DNA of 64,000 nucleotides from Adiantum capillus-veneris. Its lineage: Eukaryota; Streptophyta; Polypodiopsida; Polypodiales; Pteridaceae. Each line of letters opens with the position of its first letter. The first letter of the stretch is position 1. The notes under the pieces were generated by a model. It had not been told where the DNA came from and ran no database searches. It worked only from the letters and a program-made list of their open reading frames with translations. Position numbers and translations under genes: made by a program. The DNA lies in NCBI GenBank assembly GCA_014529385.2, contig CM043950.1:70306935-70370934 (forward strand). Direction: 5' to 3'. Shown here one piece after another: positions 10,840 to 21,800 of the stretch.

Positions 10840-13800
10840 TTATCCTTGAATGCCGATTGAAGATGAGCAAAAGCTCAACTTCTCCTTGTTGACCACCTTT
10901 GTAAACATGTCTGCAGGATTTTCACTTGTATGCACCTTTCCTAGATTTAGTTGTCCCTCTTCCAAAAGAGTGCGTATGAAGTGATATCTCACCTCAATGT
11001 GCTTTGTCCTTGAATGAAAGGCTGAGTTCTTCGCAAGATGGATAGCGCTTTGGCTATCACTGTACAAGACACAATTGTCTTGTTTGAATCCAAGCTCTTC
11101 TAAGAATCTGTGAAGCCACAGAATTTCTTTGCTTGCCTCCGTCATTGCTACATACTCTGCTTCCGTGGTAGAAAGTGAAACCACTTTCTGCAGCTTTGAA
11201 GCCCAACTTACTGCTGTGCCTCCAACCGTGAACACATAGCCAGTAGTGCTCCTTCGAGTATCTTTGTCACCTGCCATATCTGCATCAGCATACCCTTCTA
11301 GAAAAATATCAGTTCCTCCAAAATACAAAGCATTTGTTGTTGTCCCTTTTAGATACCTAAGTATCCACTTCACAGCTTGCCAATGCTCTTTACCTGGGTT
11401 GTCCATGAACCTACTCACAACTCCCACTGCATGTGCAATGTCTGGCCTTGTCCAAACCATAGCATACATTAGAGAACCTACCGCTGCAGCATATGGAACT
11501 TTAGACATATAGGCTATCTCCTCTTGTGTCTTTGGACACATATCCTTCGTTAGTTTAAAATGACCACCCAAAGGTGTAGAAACTGGTTTTGCATTTTGCA
11601 TTGCAAACCTTTCTAGTACCTTCTTGATGTAATCTTCTTGAGATAGCTTTATTATTTTCTTCGTCCTGTCCCTTGATATTTTCATACCAAGTATCCTCTT
11701 TGCAGCACCTAAATCTTTCATTGAAAAAGATTTGGACAGCTCCTCTTTTAGGTCTTTGATGTCCTGCATGTTAGCACTTGCAATCAACATGTCATCAACA
11801 TACAACATTAGGATGATGAATTTCCCATCTCCCAAATTTTCCGTGTAGACGCAGTGATCCGTGTTGCATCTTGTGAATCCATGATCCAACATCCATCGAT
11901 CAAACTTCAAGTACCATTGTCTTGATGCTTGCTTTAAACCATACAAGCTCTTCTTTAATCTGCAAACCATTTTCTCCTTACCTTTTACTTCATACCCCTT
12001 TGGTTGAAGCATGTAGATTTCCTCCTCTAAGTCACCGTGAGGGAATGCCATATTTACATCCATTTGCTCGAGATTTAGATCATGAGCAGCCACAAGGCTT
12101 AAGACAAGCCTAATTGAGTTCATTTTTACAACAGGAGAAAATATTTCATTGAAGTCAATACCTTTCTTTTGAGAAAAACCTTTTACCACAAGCCTAGACT
12201 TGTACCTTTTCTTCCCACCTTCTTCTTCCTTTAGCTTGTACACCCATTTGTTTTGAAGTGCCCGCTTACATTTAGGCAACTCAACCAACTCCCATGTTTG
12301 GTTGTGATGTAGTGAGTCCATCTCCACTTGCATGCTCTTCGCCCATTCTTCTTTGGATTCATGTTGCATAGCTTCTTCATATGATTCCGGCTCTCCGGAA
12401 TCTGAGATCAAGAGATGGTTGAAGGAAGGAACAAACCTTTCTGGAGGTCTACTTGCTCTTGTAGATCGTCGGGGAATAGATTGAGGCTCCTCATTTGGTT
12501 GACGTTGTTGCACATTGTCACCGTTTGCAGTCCTTGAGTCTTCACCGTCCTCAAGCTCCATGTACTCATCACCTGTTTCTTTTGTTTGTTTTCTTTCCAA
12601 GTAATCTTTGTACATATTTTGTTCGTTAAAAACTACATCCCTACTCCTTAAGATTTTACCATCTTCAGGATTCCATAGGCGATACCCAAAGTCTCCTTCT
12701 CCATAGCCAATGAAGAAACACTTTTTGGACTTTGCATCTAGCTTTGATCTTAGGCTTCTATCTATGTGCATGAAAGCCTCACACCCAAACACTTTGCGAA
12801 ATGCATAATTCACCGGTTTACCTGTCCATGCCTCTTCTGGAACTCCCCCATCCAATGCCGTTGAGGGTGACCGATTGATTAAGTACACAGACGTACTTAC
12901 ATCTTCCGCCCAAAGTTCAAGCGGTAGGCCTGCATGTAGCCGCATGCTTCGTGCTCGTTCCATGATTGTCCTGTTCATCCTTTCCGAAATCCCATTTTGT
13001 TGAGGTGTCCTTGGGGTTGTCCTTTGCCTCCGAATTCCATTGCTAGCACAAAATCTTTCAAAAGCTTGGCTGCAATATTCACCTCCATTGTCGGATCTGA
13101 GGCATTTAACCTTGGTACCTGTTTCATTCTCCACAAAGGCTTTCCACCTTTGAAATATGGAAAATACATCGGATTTATTCTTCATGACATAAACCCATGT
13201 TTTTCTAGTCGCATCGTCTATGAATGTTACATAGTACAATGAGCCACCAAGTGATGGTGTACTTGCAGGACCCCAAACATCAGAATGAACCAACTCAAGT
13301 TTTTTATTTTTTCTTTCATTTCCTGATTTTTGAAATTTTACCCTCTTTTGTTTACCATAAACACAATCTTCACAGAACTCTAAGTCCACTTCTTTCAAAC
13401 CTGGTAGAAGCTTCTTTGTTTGAAGGATTTGCATTCCTTTGGCACTCATATGCCCAAGTCCGTAGTGCCACACCGCACTGTCAACTTCTGTAGTTGCTGC
13501 ACAAGCTGAAGGTTGCGTGCTAACAGTACACAAGTAAAGTGTACCGACTTTTTCACCCTTGGCAACCACCAAAGATCCCTTTGAGATCTTCCACCGTTTG
13601 TTTCCGAATGCAATGTTGTGACCTTCATCGTCCAATTGTCCTGTAGAGATCAAATTTTTGCGAAGAGAAGGAACATGCCTAAGATCTTTAAGCTTCCATT
13701 CATTTCCGTTAGCAGTTTTGACAGAAACTGTACCTTTGCCGACAATGTCACAAGCTTCATCATCTCCCAAGTATACATACCCAAAATTACCTTTGGTGTA

Positions 13801-14730
13801 GTCTTGGAAATGTTGCTTGTGTGGTGTCGCATGGAATGAAGCCCCGGAATCTACTATCCAGGAATTAGACACATTGTCTAATGAGAGAATTAGAGCATCT
13901 TGCTCTACTTTACTTGCCACATTGGCCTCCGATGTTGACTTGTTGTCTTGAGACTCTGTCTCCTTCTTCTTCTTGGACCAGCAATCCTTCTTGACGTGGC
14001 CCTTCTTGCCGCAGTTCCAACATTCAAGAACTGACTTTGTGTGTGACTTGCTCCGCCTTGAGCAATCACGACCCTTTTGGTTTTTGAACCTCTCCTTAGG
14101 CCTTCCTCTTGTTTCCACTGATAGTGCAGCACTTGATGATTCTCCTGTGCTTCTCCTTCGCATTTCCTCGCTTAGGAGAACACCCACAACATCATCAAAC
14201 TTAAGAGTATTTGTGCCAGAGATAGAATTACTTACAGCCATCACAAGGCTGTCCCAACTATCCGGTAGAGATGATAGTATAAGGAGAGCTCGTACTTCGT
14301 CATCGAAATTGATTTTCACTGATCGAAGTTGACTTATGTTTGTGTTAAAGTCATTTAGGTGTTCTGCAACTGAACCATTCTCTGCCATCTTTAGATTGAA
14401 CAAGCGCTTCATAAGAAATACCTTATTGGATGCCGATGGTTTCTCGTAGAAGTCGTCAAGTGACTTCATCAAGTCCTCCGTGGTCTTCATCTCCGAAACA
14501 TTGAAGGCCACCGTTGACGCCAAGCTTAACTGAATTGTTCCCAGTGCCTTTCGATCAAGGACAATCCATGCTTCATTTGCCATTGTTGCGGGCTTCTTCG
14601 CAAGACCGCCTAGTGGCAAATAGAGGTCCTTCTGGTACAGATAGTCTTCAATCTGCATCTTCCAATGTTGGTAGTTTTTGCCGTTGAACTTCTCAATCTT
14701 GAGCTTCCCTTCCTCCGCCATAACTCCCAC
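10840..14730 (-). CDS. Copia gag-pol polyprotein, intact
   Basis: A single 1296-codon frame starts just inside the primer-binding site. Gag (UBN2-like) occupies about residues 1-230, followed by a CCHC knuckle C-W-N-C-G-x4-H-x4-C near 236-250. The aspartic protease motif D-S-G-A is near 290. Integrase shows a Zn-binding H/C region, H-S-D-V-W-G-P near 480, S-D-N-G-G-E-Y near 544 and the catalytic Glu in N-G-I-S-E-R-M-N near 581. Reverse transcriptase has Y-V-D-D-M near 976, and RNase H has A-D-A-D near 1145 and T-E-A-E-Y near 1187. Order PR-INT-RT-RH is diagnostic of Ty1/copia. Small departures from consensus are visible near 886-895 in the RT (D-V-N-M-A-F-P-H), where a Lys and a Leu are more usual. 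It could still be active; there are no stops or frameshifts. Confidence 0.95.
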   Translation of the reverse strand: MGVMAEEGKLKIEKFNGKNYQHWKMQIEDYLYQKDLYLPLGGLAKKPATMANEAWIVLDRKALGTIQLSLASTVAFNVSEMKTTEDLMKSLDDFYEKPSASNKVFLMKRLFNLKMAENGSVAEHLNDFNTNISQLRSVKINFDDEVRALLILSSLPDSWDSLVMAVSNSISGTNTLKFDDVVGVLLSEEMRRRSTGESSSAALSVETRGRPKERFKNQKGRDCSRRSKSHTKSVLECWNCGKKGHVKKDCWSKKKKETESQDNKSTSEANVASKVEQDALILSLDNVSNSWIVDSGASFHATPHKQHFQDYTKGNFGYVYLGDDEACDIVGKGTVSVKTANGNEWKLKDLRHVPSLRKNLISTGQLDDEGHNIAFGNKRWKISKGSLVVAKGEKVGTLYLCTVSTQPSACAATTEVDSAVWHYGLGHMSAKGMQILQTKKLLPGLKEVDLEFCEDCVYGKQKRVKFQKSGNERKNKKLELVHSDVWGPASTPSLGGSLYYVTFIDDATRKTWVYVMKNKSDVFSIFQRWKAFVENETGTKVKCLRSDNGGEYCSQAFERFCASNGIRRQRTTPRTPQQNGISERMNRTIMERARSMRLHAGLPLELWAEDVSTSVYLINRSPSTALDGGVPEEAWTGKPVNYAFRKVFGCEAFMHIDRSLRSKLDAKSKKCFFIGYGEGDFGYRLWNPEDGKILRSRDVVFNEQNMYKDYLERKQTKETGDEYMELEDGEDSRTANGDNVQQRQPNEEPQSIPRRSTRASRPPERFVPSFNHLLISDSGEPESYEEAMQHESKEEWAKSMQVEMDSLHHNQTWELVELPKCKRALQNKWVYKLKEEEGGKKRYKSRLVVKGFSQKKGIDFNEIFSPVVKMNSIRLVLSLVAAHDLNLEQMDVNMAFPHGDLEEEIYMLQPKGYEVKGKEKMVCRLKKSLYGLKQASRQWYLKFDRWMLDHGFTRCNTDHCVYTENLGDGKFIILMLYVDDMLIASANMQDIKDLKEELSKSFSMKDLGAAKRILGMKISRDRTKKIIKLSQEDYIKKVLERFAMQNAKPVSTPLGGHFKLTKDMCPKTQEEIAYMSKVPYAAAVGSLMYAMVWTRPDIAHAVGVVSRFMDNPGKEHWQAVKWILRYLKGTTTNALYFGGTDIFLEGYADADMAGDKDTRRSTTGYVFTVGGTAVSWASKLQKVVSLSTTEAEYVAMTEASKEILWLHRFLEELGFKQDNCVLYSDSQSAIHLAKNSAFHSRTKHIEVRYHFIRTLLEEGQLNLGKVHTSENPADMFTKVVNKEKLSFCSSSIGIQG

Positions 14731-14780
14731 TCAATTCAAGGAATCCTTTCCTTGAGATAATTTAGCTACTAGCAAACCTT

Positions 14781-14792
14781 GCTCTGATACCA
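14781..14792 (-). other. Primer-binding site of the copia element
   Basis: Minus strand TGGTATCAGAGC, an exact match to the standard plant initiator-Met-tRNA site, two bases inside the 5' LTR. Confidence 0.92.
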
Positions 14793-14794
14793 GT

Positions 14795-15566
14795 TGTTAG
14801 GAAATATGACGTAGCTAAATAGATAATTGAGGTGATTACTTAATGGAGAGAGACAGATTTACATACACGAGATTATAGAGTAGAGAGAGAGAGAGAGAGA
14901 GAGAGAGTACACACGATATACGTGGTTCACCCAATGTGGGCTACGTCCACGGGAAAGCAGCCACTCAATGGCTTTAGTACTTCAAAACAAGAAGTAATTT
15001 ACAAAGGGATTATACCCTTAATGGAGCTCCCGCCTTGCTTCACTCTCACCACCTCACACTCACCTTGTTGCATCAACTTCACACTATGAAATGTGTGTAG
15101 AAATGGCCTCCTTTTATAGGCCAAAAGGGCTACCCTCTCTTATGAGAGACAACCATGTGTAGCCGCCCTTGTGCGAATAAGTCCAAATCGGACCCTCCAA
15201 TCCGCCCATGTGTGGCCGCCCTTGAGAAGACAAGTCCGCTTTTGAATTCGGCCACCGGCCACCGGCCATTGACTTTCGACCACCGGCCACCGGCCATTGA
15301 CTTCAGACCACCAGCCATCGGCCATTGACTACCGGCCACCGGCCAACCGACCGGTTGTTTTCCGGCCGCCGTCCGGCCATAATATTCCGGCGAAAAAAAA
15401 TCTCGGAGGCCTTTAAAGTTGCCCCTGATTCTTGTCCGTGAAAATTTTGGTTTCCGGTGAGTGATTTTCCTTCACGCACGATGGCTTCTCCTCATAATGG
15501 GGGCCTTACAAATGTGCGCTTTTACCACAGAAAATTACAAGGGTAAATCAGGCTCCATACTTAACA
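14795..15566 (-). repeat. 5' LTR of the copia element
   Basis: 772 bp; same modules as the 3' LTR, including TATA box (15112-15118), W-box-like minisatellite and a shorter GA run (14882-14907). Confidence 0.93.
15112..15118 (-). promoter_or_regulatory. TATA box of the copia 5' LTR (element promoter)
   Basis: Minus strand TATAAAAGG. Transcription would begin roughly 30 bases further along the minus strand, upstream of the (CT/GA)n run, and read through the gag-pol frame. Confidence 0.6.
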
Positions 15567-15641
15567 TGGTGGTAGGATAATTTTATAGAATATTTTAAAT
15601 TTATTGTCGATTTGTAACTTTGTAGATTCTACAATGGGTGT
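15567..15641 (-). pseudogene. Target duplication (15567-15571) and 5' part of the split reading frame
   Basis: TGGTG repeats 9991-9995. From here the minus-strand frame that continues into 9724-9995 is open back to a stop at 15642-15644. Confidence 0.35.
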
Positions 15642-16509
15642 CTACATCTTTTTCTACTTAATCGGAGTTATTAATTCCTTGATGCTTTGAACATGTTATG
15701 ATAAGAGTTGGTCACTTTTTGTAGGTGCAGAGTATTTTCTACTTATCTTCCTCCTTGTGCTTTGGTTCTTCTGATGTCCTCTCCTTTTTCTTTGTCTCCT
15801 TCTTTTGTTCCTCTTTGACATGTGTTTGTGATTTTTTGGGGCTCTTTCTGAGGGCAACAGACTTCTTTGCCTTGTTTTCTTCCTTTGGAACCTCCATGGG
15901 CTTCTCTTCCTCCTTGTCCTTCTCTTCCTTGAGTTTCTCTTCCTACCTTTGCTCCTTTGTGTGGATCTTCCTTGCCCTCTGGGGTGCTCGGCCTCTTCCT
16001 TTGGCTTCTTTGGCCCTTTAGGGAATTGGATGATGTTGTGGGTGGTGGCATATGGACATTGACCATATACCTAATCAACTTTTCCCCTACCCACCAAACA
16101 TGGTTGTCGGTGTATCAATTCCTATTGATCTAGCAAAGAAAGTGCACAATTACCTAGGTAATTCTTGAATTGGCAGAATTTACGACGCATGGATTTGACC
16201 GTTATGCATGGCTTTTATTGTTGTGCATGAGTTTCAAGGTGCATGATTGAAATACTATTTATAGCTATCAAAGCTTATAAATGTCATTTTTTATCAGTGT
16301 TTTGTGTTTTGTCAAGATATTTTAGTGGAACCTTAAGCTCAAAATATTGTTGAGAAAACACAAAGGTACGTATTCTTTTGGTTTTATTTAAATTTTTTTT
16401 TTAAATGCAATTTGAAATTGTGTTGTCCCTATGCAAAATGAATGAGTGTGGATGCCTCGTCAACTCAAAAAATGCAAAGGCGACACATCGTGAGAATAAT
16501 TTTTTTCGA
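15642..16509 (-). other. Low-complexity Lys/Glu-rich frame, otherwise no gene
   Basis: Between about 15741 and 15960 a minus-strand frame encodes a very Lys/Glu-rich stretch ending at a stop near 15741, such as a charged coiled tail might have. No start, domain or splice context is visible. The remainder to 16509 is AT-rich. Confidence 0.25.
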
Positions 16510-16912
16510 TATGTCGTTGCTACGCAAAAATAGAGCACCTAGACATGCATCCGGGAGCTCTATTTTTGCATAGCAATGACATAACTTCCAAGGACTGTCT
16601 TTGCTACACAATTTCCAGATGTCATTGCTATGCTTAAATAGAGCATTGGGACGTGCATCAGGGTGCTCTATTTTTGCATAGCAAAGGACATAACCCTTAA
16701 TGTTCAAACACTGCTTCGCTACACAATTTTTTCCTTATGTCATTGTTGCAAGAATAGAGCACCCAGACATGTGTTCGAGTGCTCTATTTTTGCATAGCAA
16801 CAACATAACTCCAAAATACTATCTTCACTACATAATTTTTTTCCATATGTCGTTGTTTCTACACAAACCCGAACATGCGTCCGGGTGCTCTATTTTTGCA
16901 TAGCAACGACAT
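16510..16912. repeat. Tandem array of four palindromic units
   Basis: Four units recur with a spacing of about 113 bp. In units 1-3 a left arm (16510-16539, 16619-16647, 16737-16764) is followed after a short loop by its near-perfect reverse complement (16553-16583, 16661-16692, 16777-16806), giving stems of about 25-30 bp. The fourth unit (16847-16912) keeps the right arm and outer stem, but its left arm is partly deleted. The right arm core GCTCTATTTTTGCATAGCAA is conserved in all units. Confidence 0.85.
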
Positions 16913-17948
16913 AAATCTATATTTTTTTTAAAGTTTATTCCTCGTTGTGCAAAAAAGATGACTAGGAATAATTTGGAGGGTTTGCCCATTGAAGAGGTTG
17001 AGGAACAAGTGATAATAGGTTGACAAAACTACTCTACCAAGTCAAGCAATTGTCTAAGTTTTCCTATGTCACGAAAATGTTTAATGTCCCCTTTGATCTG
17101 GAGAGAGTTTTGGAGGCTTCAACAATGAAATTCTTGACTATCATAAGGTTTTTGCAAACCTTACCAAGGAGCACAAGATTGGCAACTTTGTACACTTTAG
17201 TGATATTTTTAAAGCTAGAAATTTAACACCAAGCACAAGGCTCCAAGAAGTTGACATTACTCCAAGATGATTGGAAGAAGGTCCATAACCCCTGTGAGTG
17301 GCATGGAAAGCATGGTTGTAAGCTTGTGATTGAAGACATTGCATTTTTTCTCTTTTTAACTCTTCTTCCCAATAGAGGAAGGAGAGTCCAAATCTTTGAA
17401 AATCACAGTAGCTACTATGAATGTCCAAGATGTTGAGGAAACACCTGAAGATTTTAGAGAGGAAATGGAAGGCTTCAAAGCAAAGAGACCTTGGATGTGG
17501 CAGAGTTCAAGGCAAGGAACATCACCAAGGTGGAGGAGTCCATCCATATTCCAGAGGAAGAGCTTGATCCCTTGTTGTGCACACCAACCATGCCCACCTA
17601 CAAGATAAACAATAATGAGTATTTGATGCTACAAGATATACAAATCTCTTTGATCGAAGAGAGGACTACTGCCTTGCTATTTTGGCAGAGTGCGAAGATC
17701 ATGATAAAGGCTTTGTGGACTATAATACACCATGTCCATCATTGCTTGATACAAAATCTAAAAAGTCTATTGATCAGTCCCATGTTGGAGAGCGTGTACT
17801 AAAAGTTGTTCAAATTTATAAAAAGCAAGGGCTTCCCACAGAGGAGGAGTTTCAAAAAATTCAAAAAAGATTGAAGCTTGAATACATAGGCAAAGAAGTT
17901 CCAAGAGAGAGCAAAGAGAATAAACAAAGGTTTTCCATTGACCTCTAG
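16913..17948 (+). pseudogene. Decayed plus-strand coding-like block, unrecognised
   Basis: Several short plus-strand frames with protein-like composition follow one another in shifting frames: 17020-17226, 17396-17608, 17491-17802 and 17682-17948. The last (88 codons) ends with a Lys/Glu-rich helical-looking segment (K-K-Q-G-L-P-T-E-E-E-F-Q-K-I-Q-K). I recognise no domain. It may be a decayed element internal region or chance; there is no splice pattern I can defend. Confidence 0.22.
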
Positions 17949-18200
17949 AAAGGGGACCTTTTTGAAGATGATGAAAACCCTAAGGTAAAGTGGTAAAATG
18001 GTAAAATAGCATTTTTGCAAGCACATTATTTAGGCCTATGAAACTTCATTTCTTTTAACTGATTGGAGGAGTTTTTTTGCACAAATTGTGGACCCTTACA
18101 AGTTTTTAGGGAGAGGAAAGGGATCCAGGCCTTTGAATCTGAAGAGGGATTAGAGTTTATGCCATTATATTGGGAAGCTCAATAAGGAGACAACAGCTAT

Positions 18201-20991
18201 CTACCATATGAAGCCTTCCCAATCACCCAGTCTCCCCATACTTGCACAACTAGCTCTCTCAAGGGTGGTAGGTTCACATCCAATATGGCTTGGAGTGGAC
18301 AAAATCATACTTCTTGAGAAGTAAGAAGCCATTAGGGTTTTTGGACTTGCTCTAAGATTTATGGGCTCAAGAAGTGCATACTTTGGCACTATGGCTAGTT
18401 ATGTCCTTGCCTCTTGTCGTGACATAGGCAAGCAGTTTGCAGGGTTACAAGAAACGGGTGTACTTGAAGTGGAGGGGGAAAAATGAAAAGCATGATGTTG
18501 GCTCAAGCAGCCAGAATTGATCCTCGTATTATCCCCCATTTTCTTCCTTTCCTCTCTCTAGTGGAAAGCCATTGTAAAAACCTTTAACTTGCAGATGACC
18601 TATTGTATGCATCCTTCCTTTTTTGTATACTCCTTTGTATAGTTGTAGTAATATCAGAACTGTCTAATAATTTTTTAGTCTCTTGCGATCTTGTTATGTG
18701 CCACACTTGTCTGTAAAACCACTAGAATACTTCAAGCAAACTATTAGCTTTTTGAGCTCCTCCACCATGTTTAGTGTTTTGAAAAACTTGGTTCTTGCCT
18801 GATAGTGGGACTTCTCCATACCTTGAGTAGACCAAATTGACAAGCTTCCATATTTCTTTACAAACAAAGGAGTGTGATTGTAGATACTGTGCTGCATTAA
18901 AAAAAAGATAATTTCTTTAGTAGCTTATGCAAGTATTGAAGCAAATTAGTAGAATCAAAATTCATAATTATTACCATGTAATGTGTGAAGTGCTCTAAGC
19001 TCCAAGCACTTTTCATAGCTTTCTTGAATCTGTTCAACTCTTTTTTAAAGTTGGAGAGGCATTCTTTCCCCAATGACTTTTATCACAATAAGAAAAGACT
19101 GCATCCAAGGCTTCCCACACTTTTGCCTTCTCATTGCTTGCTCTAGCATCAACTACATGGTCCTTCACAATATTGTGTAGAGCCTTCCATTGGTTGTACT
19201 ACACTTTAGATGAACCCCTACCTAATTTTCCATGGAATCCTAAGAATGTTCTAGCCTTCATCCCACCAATAGAATCTTTCCTAGGAACATCATTTCCATC
19301 GAATGACCTCTTGAGGTCTAACTCAATCACAACATCCCCCCCATGAAGTCCAATATCAAACAATACCCTCTCAATACTTTTTATGGTAGTTTCTCTGGCT
19401 CATAAAGGTTGTAGTTTCCATGCAAACTCTATGTAGAGGTGCACGATATTCTCAATGATTCTACAAAGTGCATGCAGTGTTTAGAGGTTTGAAAGGGGAA
19501 TATCTAAAATAACTTGAAAGTTTGGTTCTTTAGTGGGGCTTTGTTCCAATTAGCAGGATTCAACTCCTTTGCTACACCCGTGCAGTAGACACGGGGTCTT
19601 TTGGCATTGGCACCCCTTGACACAGTTGTACGTACACTTTAGTGTCTTTAGGTCTCCCTTCATGTACCATTCCACCTTGCACCTAACCAAACCCTCAACA
19701 TCCACCTCCTCTCCAGCCTGTTGAGATTTGATTATTGTAGGGATACTAGTGTGGTGGAATACCCAACTCAACACATTGAAATCTTCACTATCAACCTCAA
19801 AAGCACCCAGCCCCTCCATCAAATTTTCTTCTCTAACTTCACACTAAAAAATTTAGGTTTTTTTTTCCCTCTGTGGTATGAAGAGTTGTATTCATGAGGG
19901 TTATTGATACTCTATCAATATTTCTACCCTTCACAATTTTGCTCTCATCTAATATGATGAAAAAATGGTTTGGTCATTCACCTCAGTATGTTGAAGATCA
20001 TAGAATGTAGAAAGGCTCTTCAAGAATCTCCATGACCTTGGAATGCATTATGAGAGTGGCTTGTTGAGCAACTGATGGGAACAATTAATTGCTTTGGAAG
20101 CAAGGACCCCTTCACTCTCGACTGCTTCACGTTTCTAATGAGCTTTGATAACTTGCCCTGCTAATTCCAAATTTTTCCATAGTACCTTGAACTTAATCGT
20201 TGTCCAAAGTAGAACTTTGCAAAAATCATTGATGCATTTTTGCCTAGCAACCCTAAATCTTCTTACATCCAATATGTTGCCAATAACAATAGGTGGAATC
20301 ACTTCACAAAATGATTGTGATGCATCTCTCATGTTTCCTTGTGAGCAGTCTGGTTGAACTAAGGACCTGAGGTAAACACAAAGAAAGACTATAGCATCCC
20401 AAAGATACCAACTTGTCAGATGTATAACAATTTGATCAGAAAAAAAATTTACCTCGCTGATTTGATTCTTCTACTGCAGCCTCCCACGCTTTGTTGCTTT
20501 CTTCTTACTATATTCAGTAATGATTGGAAGTTCTTCACCTTCTCCTTGCTTTCTTGAAGCTAATGACTAAGAAAATCCTTCAATTGTAATAGCAAACGGT
20601 CTTCTAGCTTAAGAATGTCCTCTTTGCTACAAGGTTTTGTGTATATCCTAATAGGCATCTCATACCATCTCCTATAAATCTCATCAATGAAGAACAATTA
20701 AAAAATGGTGGGGTGCATTTGGTGATAGGGTATGATGGGATACAATCTACCATTTGTCCATAGGTCAATGTGCTTATTTTGTTATAATTGCAACACTTCT
20801 ATGGTATAAAGAGGAGTTTCACAAAGCCTATTCCTTTTTTGGTGAGGGGAATATTCATCTTCCAACTCAACATCGAGATTGTAGATACCTCTTTTAGCAA
20901 GGTTCATGGAGATGATATGGGGAAGAGTTGAGTTGGATATGGTGTAGAGAAAGATGCAAAGAAAGGTATAGAGAAAGGACAGAATGAGCAA
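18201..20991 (-). pseudogene. Decayed minus-strand coding block, possible transposase-like gene
   Basis: Open segments in changing frames line up on the minus strand: 20782-20991, 20135-20332, 19550-19822 (Cys-rich, C-V-K-G-C-Q-C), about 19100-19380 (contains D-L-K-R-S-F-D-G-N-D-V-P) and 18694-18897 (contains G-M-E-K-S-H-Y-Q-A-R). Taken together they read like one protein of several hundred residues broken by frameshifts and possibly introns. The look of a mobile-element-encoded protein is an impression, not an identification. It lies on the same strand as, and just downstream of, the LTR-like repeat at 21801-22029, so it could be that element's internal region. Confidence 0.3.
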
Positions 20992-21800
20992 AGGGAAATT
21001 TTAAATTTGGACCACAAGAGAAAAACGTTGCATTGAGAGAGAGAGAATTTTTATAGAAAGGGGCACATTCCCAAGAGATTTGAAAATGGCACTACATGTG
21101 GGGGGGTCCCAAAAGTGACATCCCCTGCACTCAATAAAAATATAAATCTTTTTCCTAAATTTTGGGTTTTAAAATGCCTTGTTCATATTTTTAAAAATGA
21201 AAAGTATCTTCTCTCTCTACCATTTCTTACAGGGAAAATTCGAGACCTCAAACTTCCCCTAATGACTCTTTACATGTTGTTATTGATAGTATTTCATTTA
21301 TCCCCCCTCCCATAGAGAGTGAAGAGTTTTCTCTCTAATCACGAGATTGGCTTCCCAATTAAAGCAATGCTTCTTGTTTTGCAAAAATTTCTTGACGTTG
21401 TTTAAGGTTTTTTTCCTTTTGAAGGAATTGGTCATAGGAGAAAGTGGATGGTTGTTGTGAACTAGAGGGAAGGTAGGTAGGTTCTTCCCTATCTTCATTA
21501 TCAAAACAAGAAGAAGATGAATTTTCCTAGTGGTAGTTCATTCATTGATATGGCCTTTATATTCCCACTTACCAATTTAATGATTAAAATTGATATCAAA
21601 GAGAGGTTTACTCTTTGATCTATTTCATCTTCATTTTATTGGCTAAGGCTATAATTACCATTCTATCTAAAGGAGGTGCTTTAGCTTTGCTTACTTCTTT
21701 GAGACCAATCTTTAATTACTTCTGATAAGCAGATACTGCAGCTTGGATTTTCATACCAATTTTTTCAAATACTAAAGTTGAACTTTAATATGAACACGGA

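Larger units (their letters stand above)
9996..15566 (-). mobile_element. Complete Ty1/copia LTR retrotransposon
   Basis: The element is 5571 bp, runs TGTTAG...TTAACA, and is flanked by the perfect duplication TGGTG. It contains two near-identical LTRs (9996-10779 and 14795-15566), an initiator-Met primer-binding site, a polypurine tract and one uninterrupted gag-pol frame on the minus strand. Length and organisation match the plant TNT1-94-like group. Near-identity of the LTRs, the clean duplication and the intact frame point to recent insertion. The LTRs differ in the length of the GA run, a short deletion, and a roughly 22-bp replaced patch near 10610-10632 versus 15398-15420. Confidence 0.95.

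Noticed and set aside
14781-14792. tRNA gene fragment
   Set aside because: It is the primer-binding site complementary to initiator-Met tRNA next to an LTR; no tRNA cloverleaf is present. The same applies to 2656-2668 and 41866-41885.
16510-16912. CRISPR-like array
   Set aside because: Units are long palindromes with related, not unique, spacers and the genome is eukaryotic.
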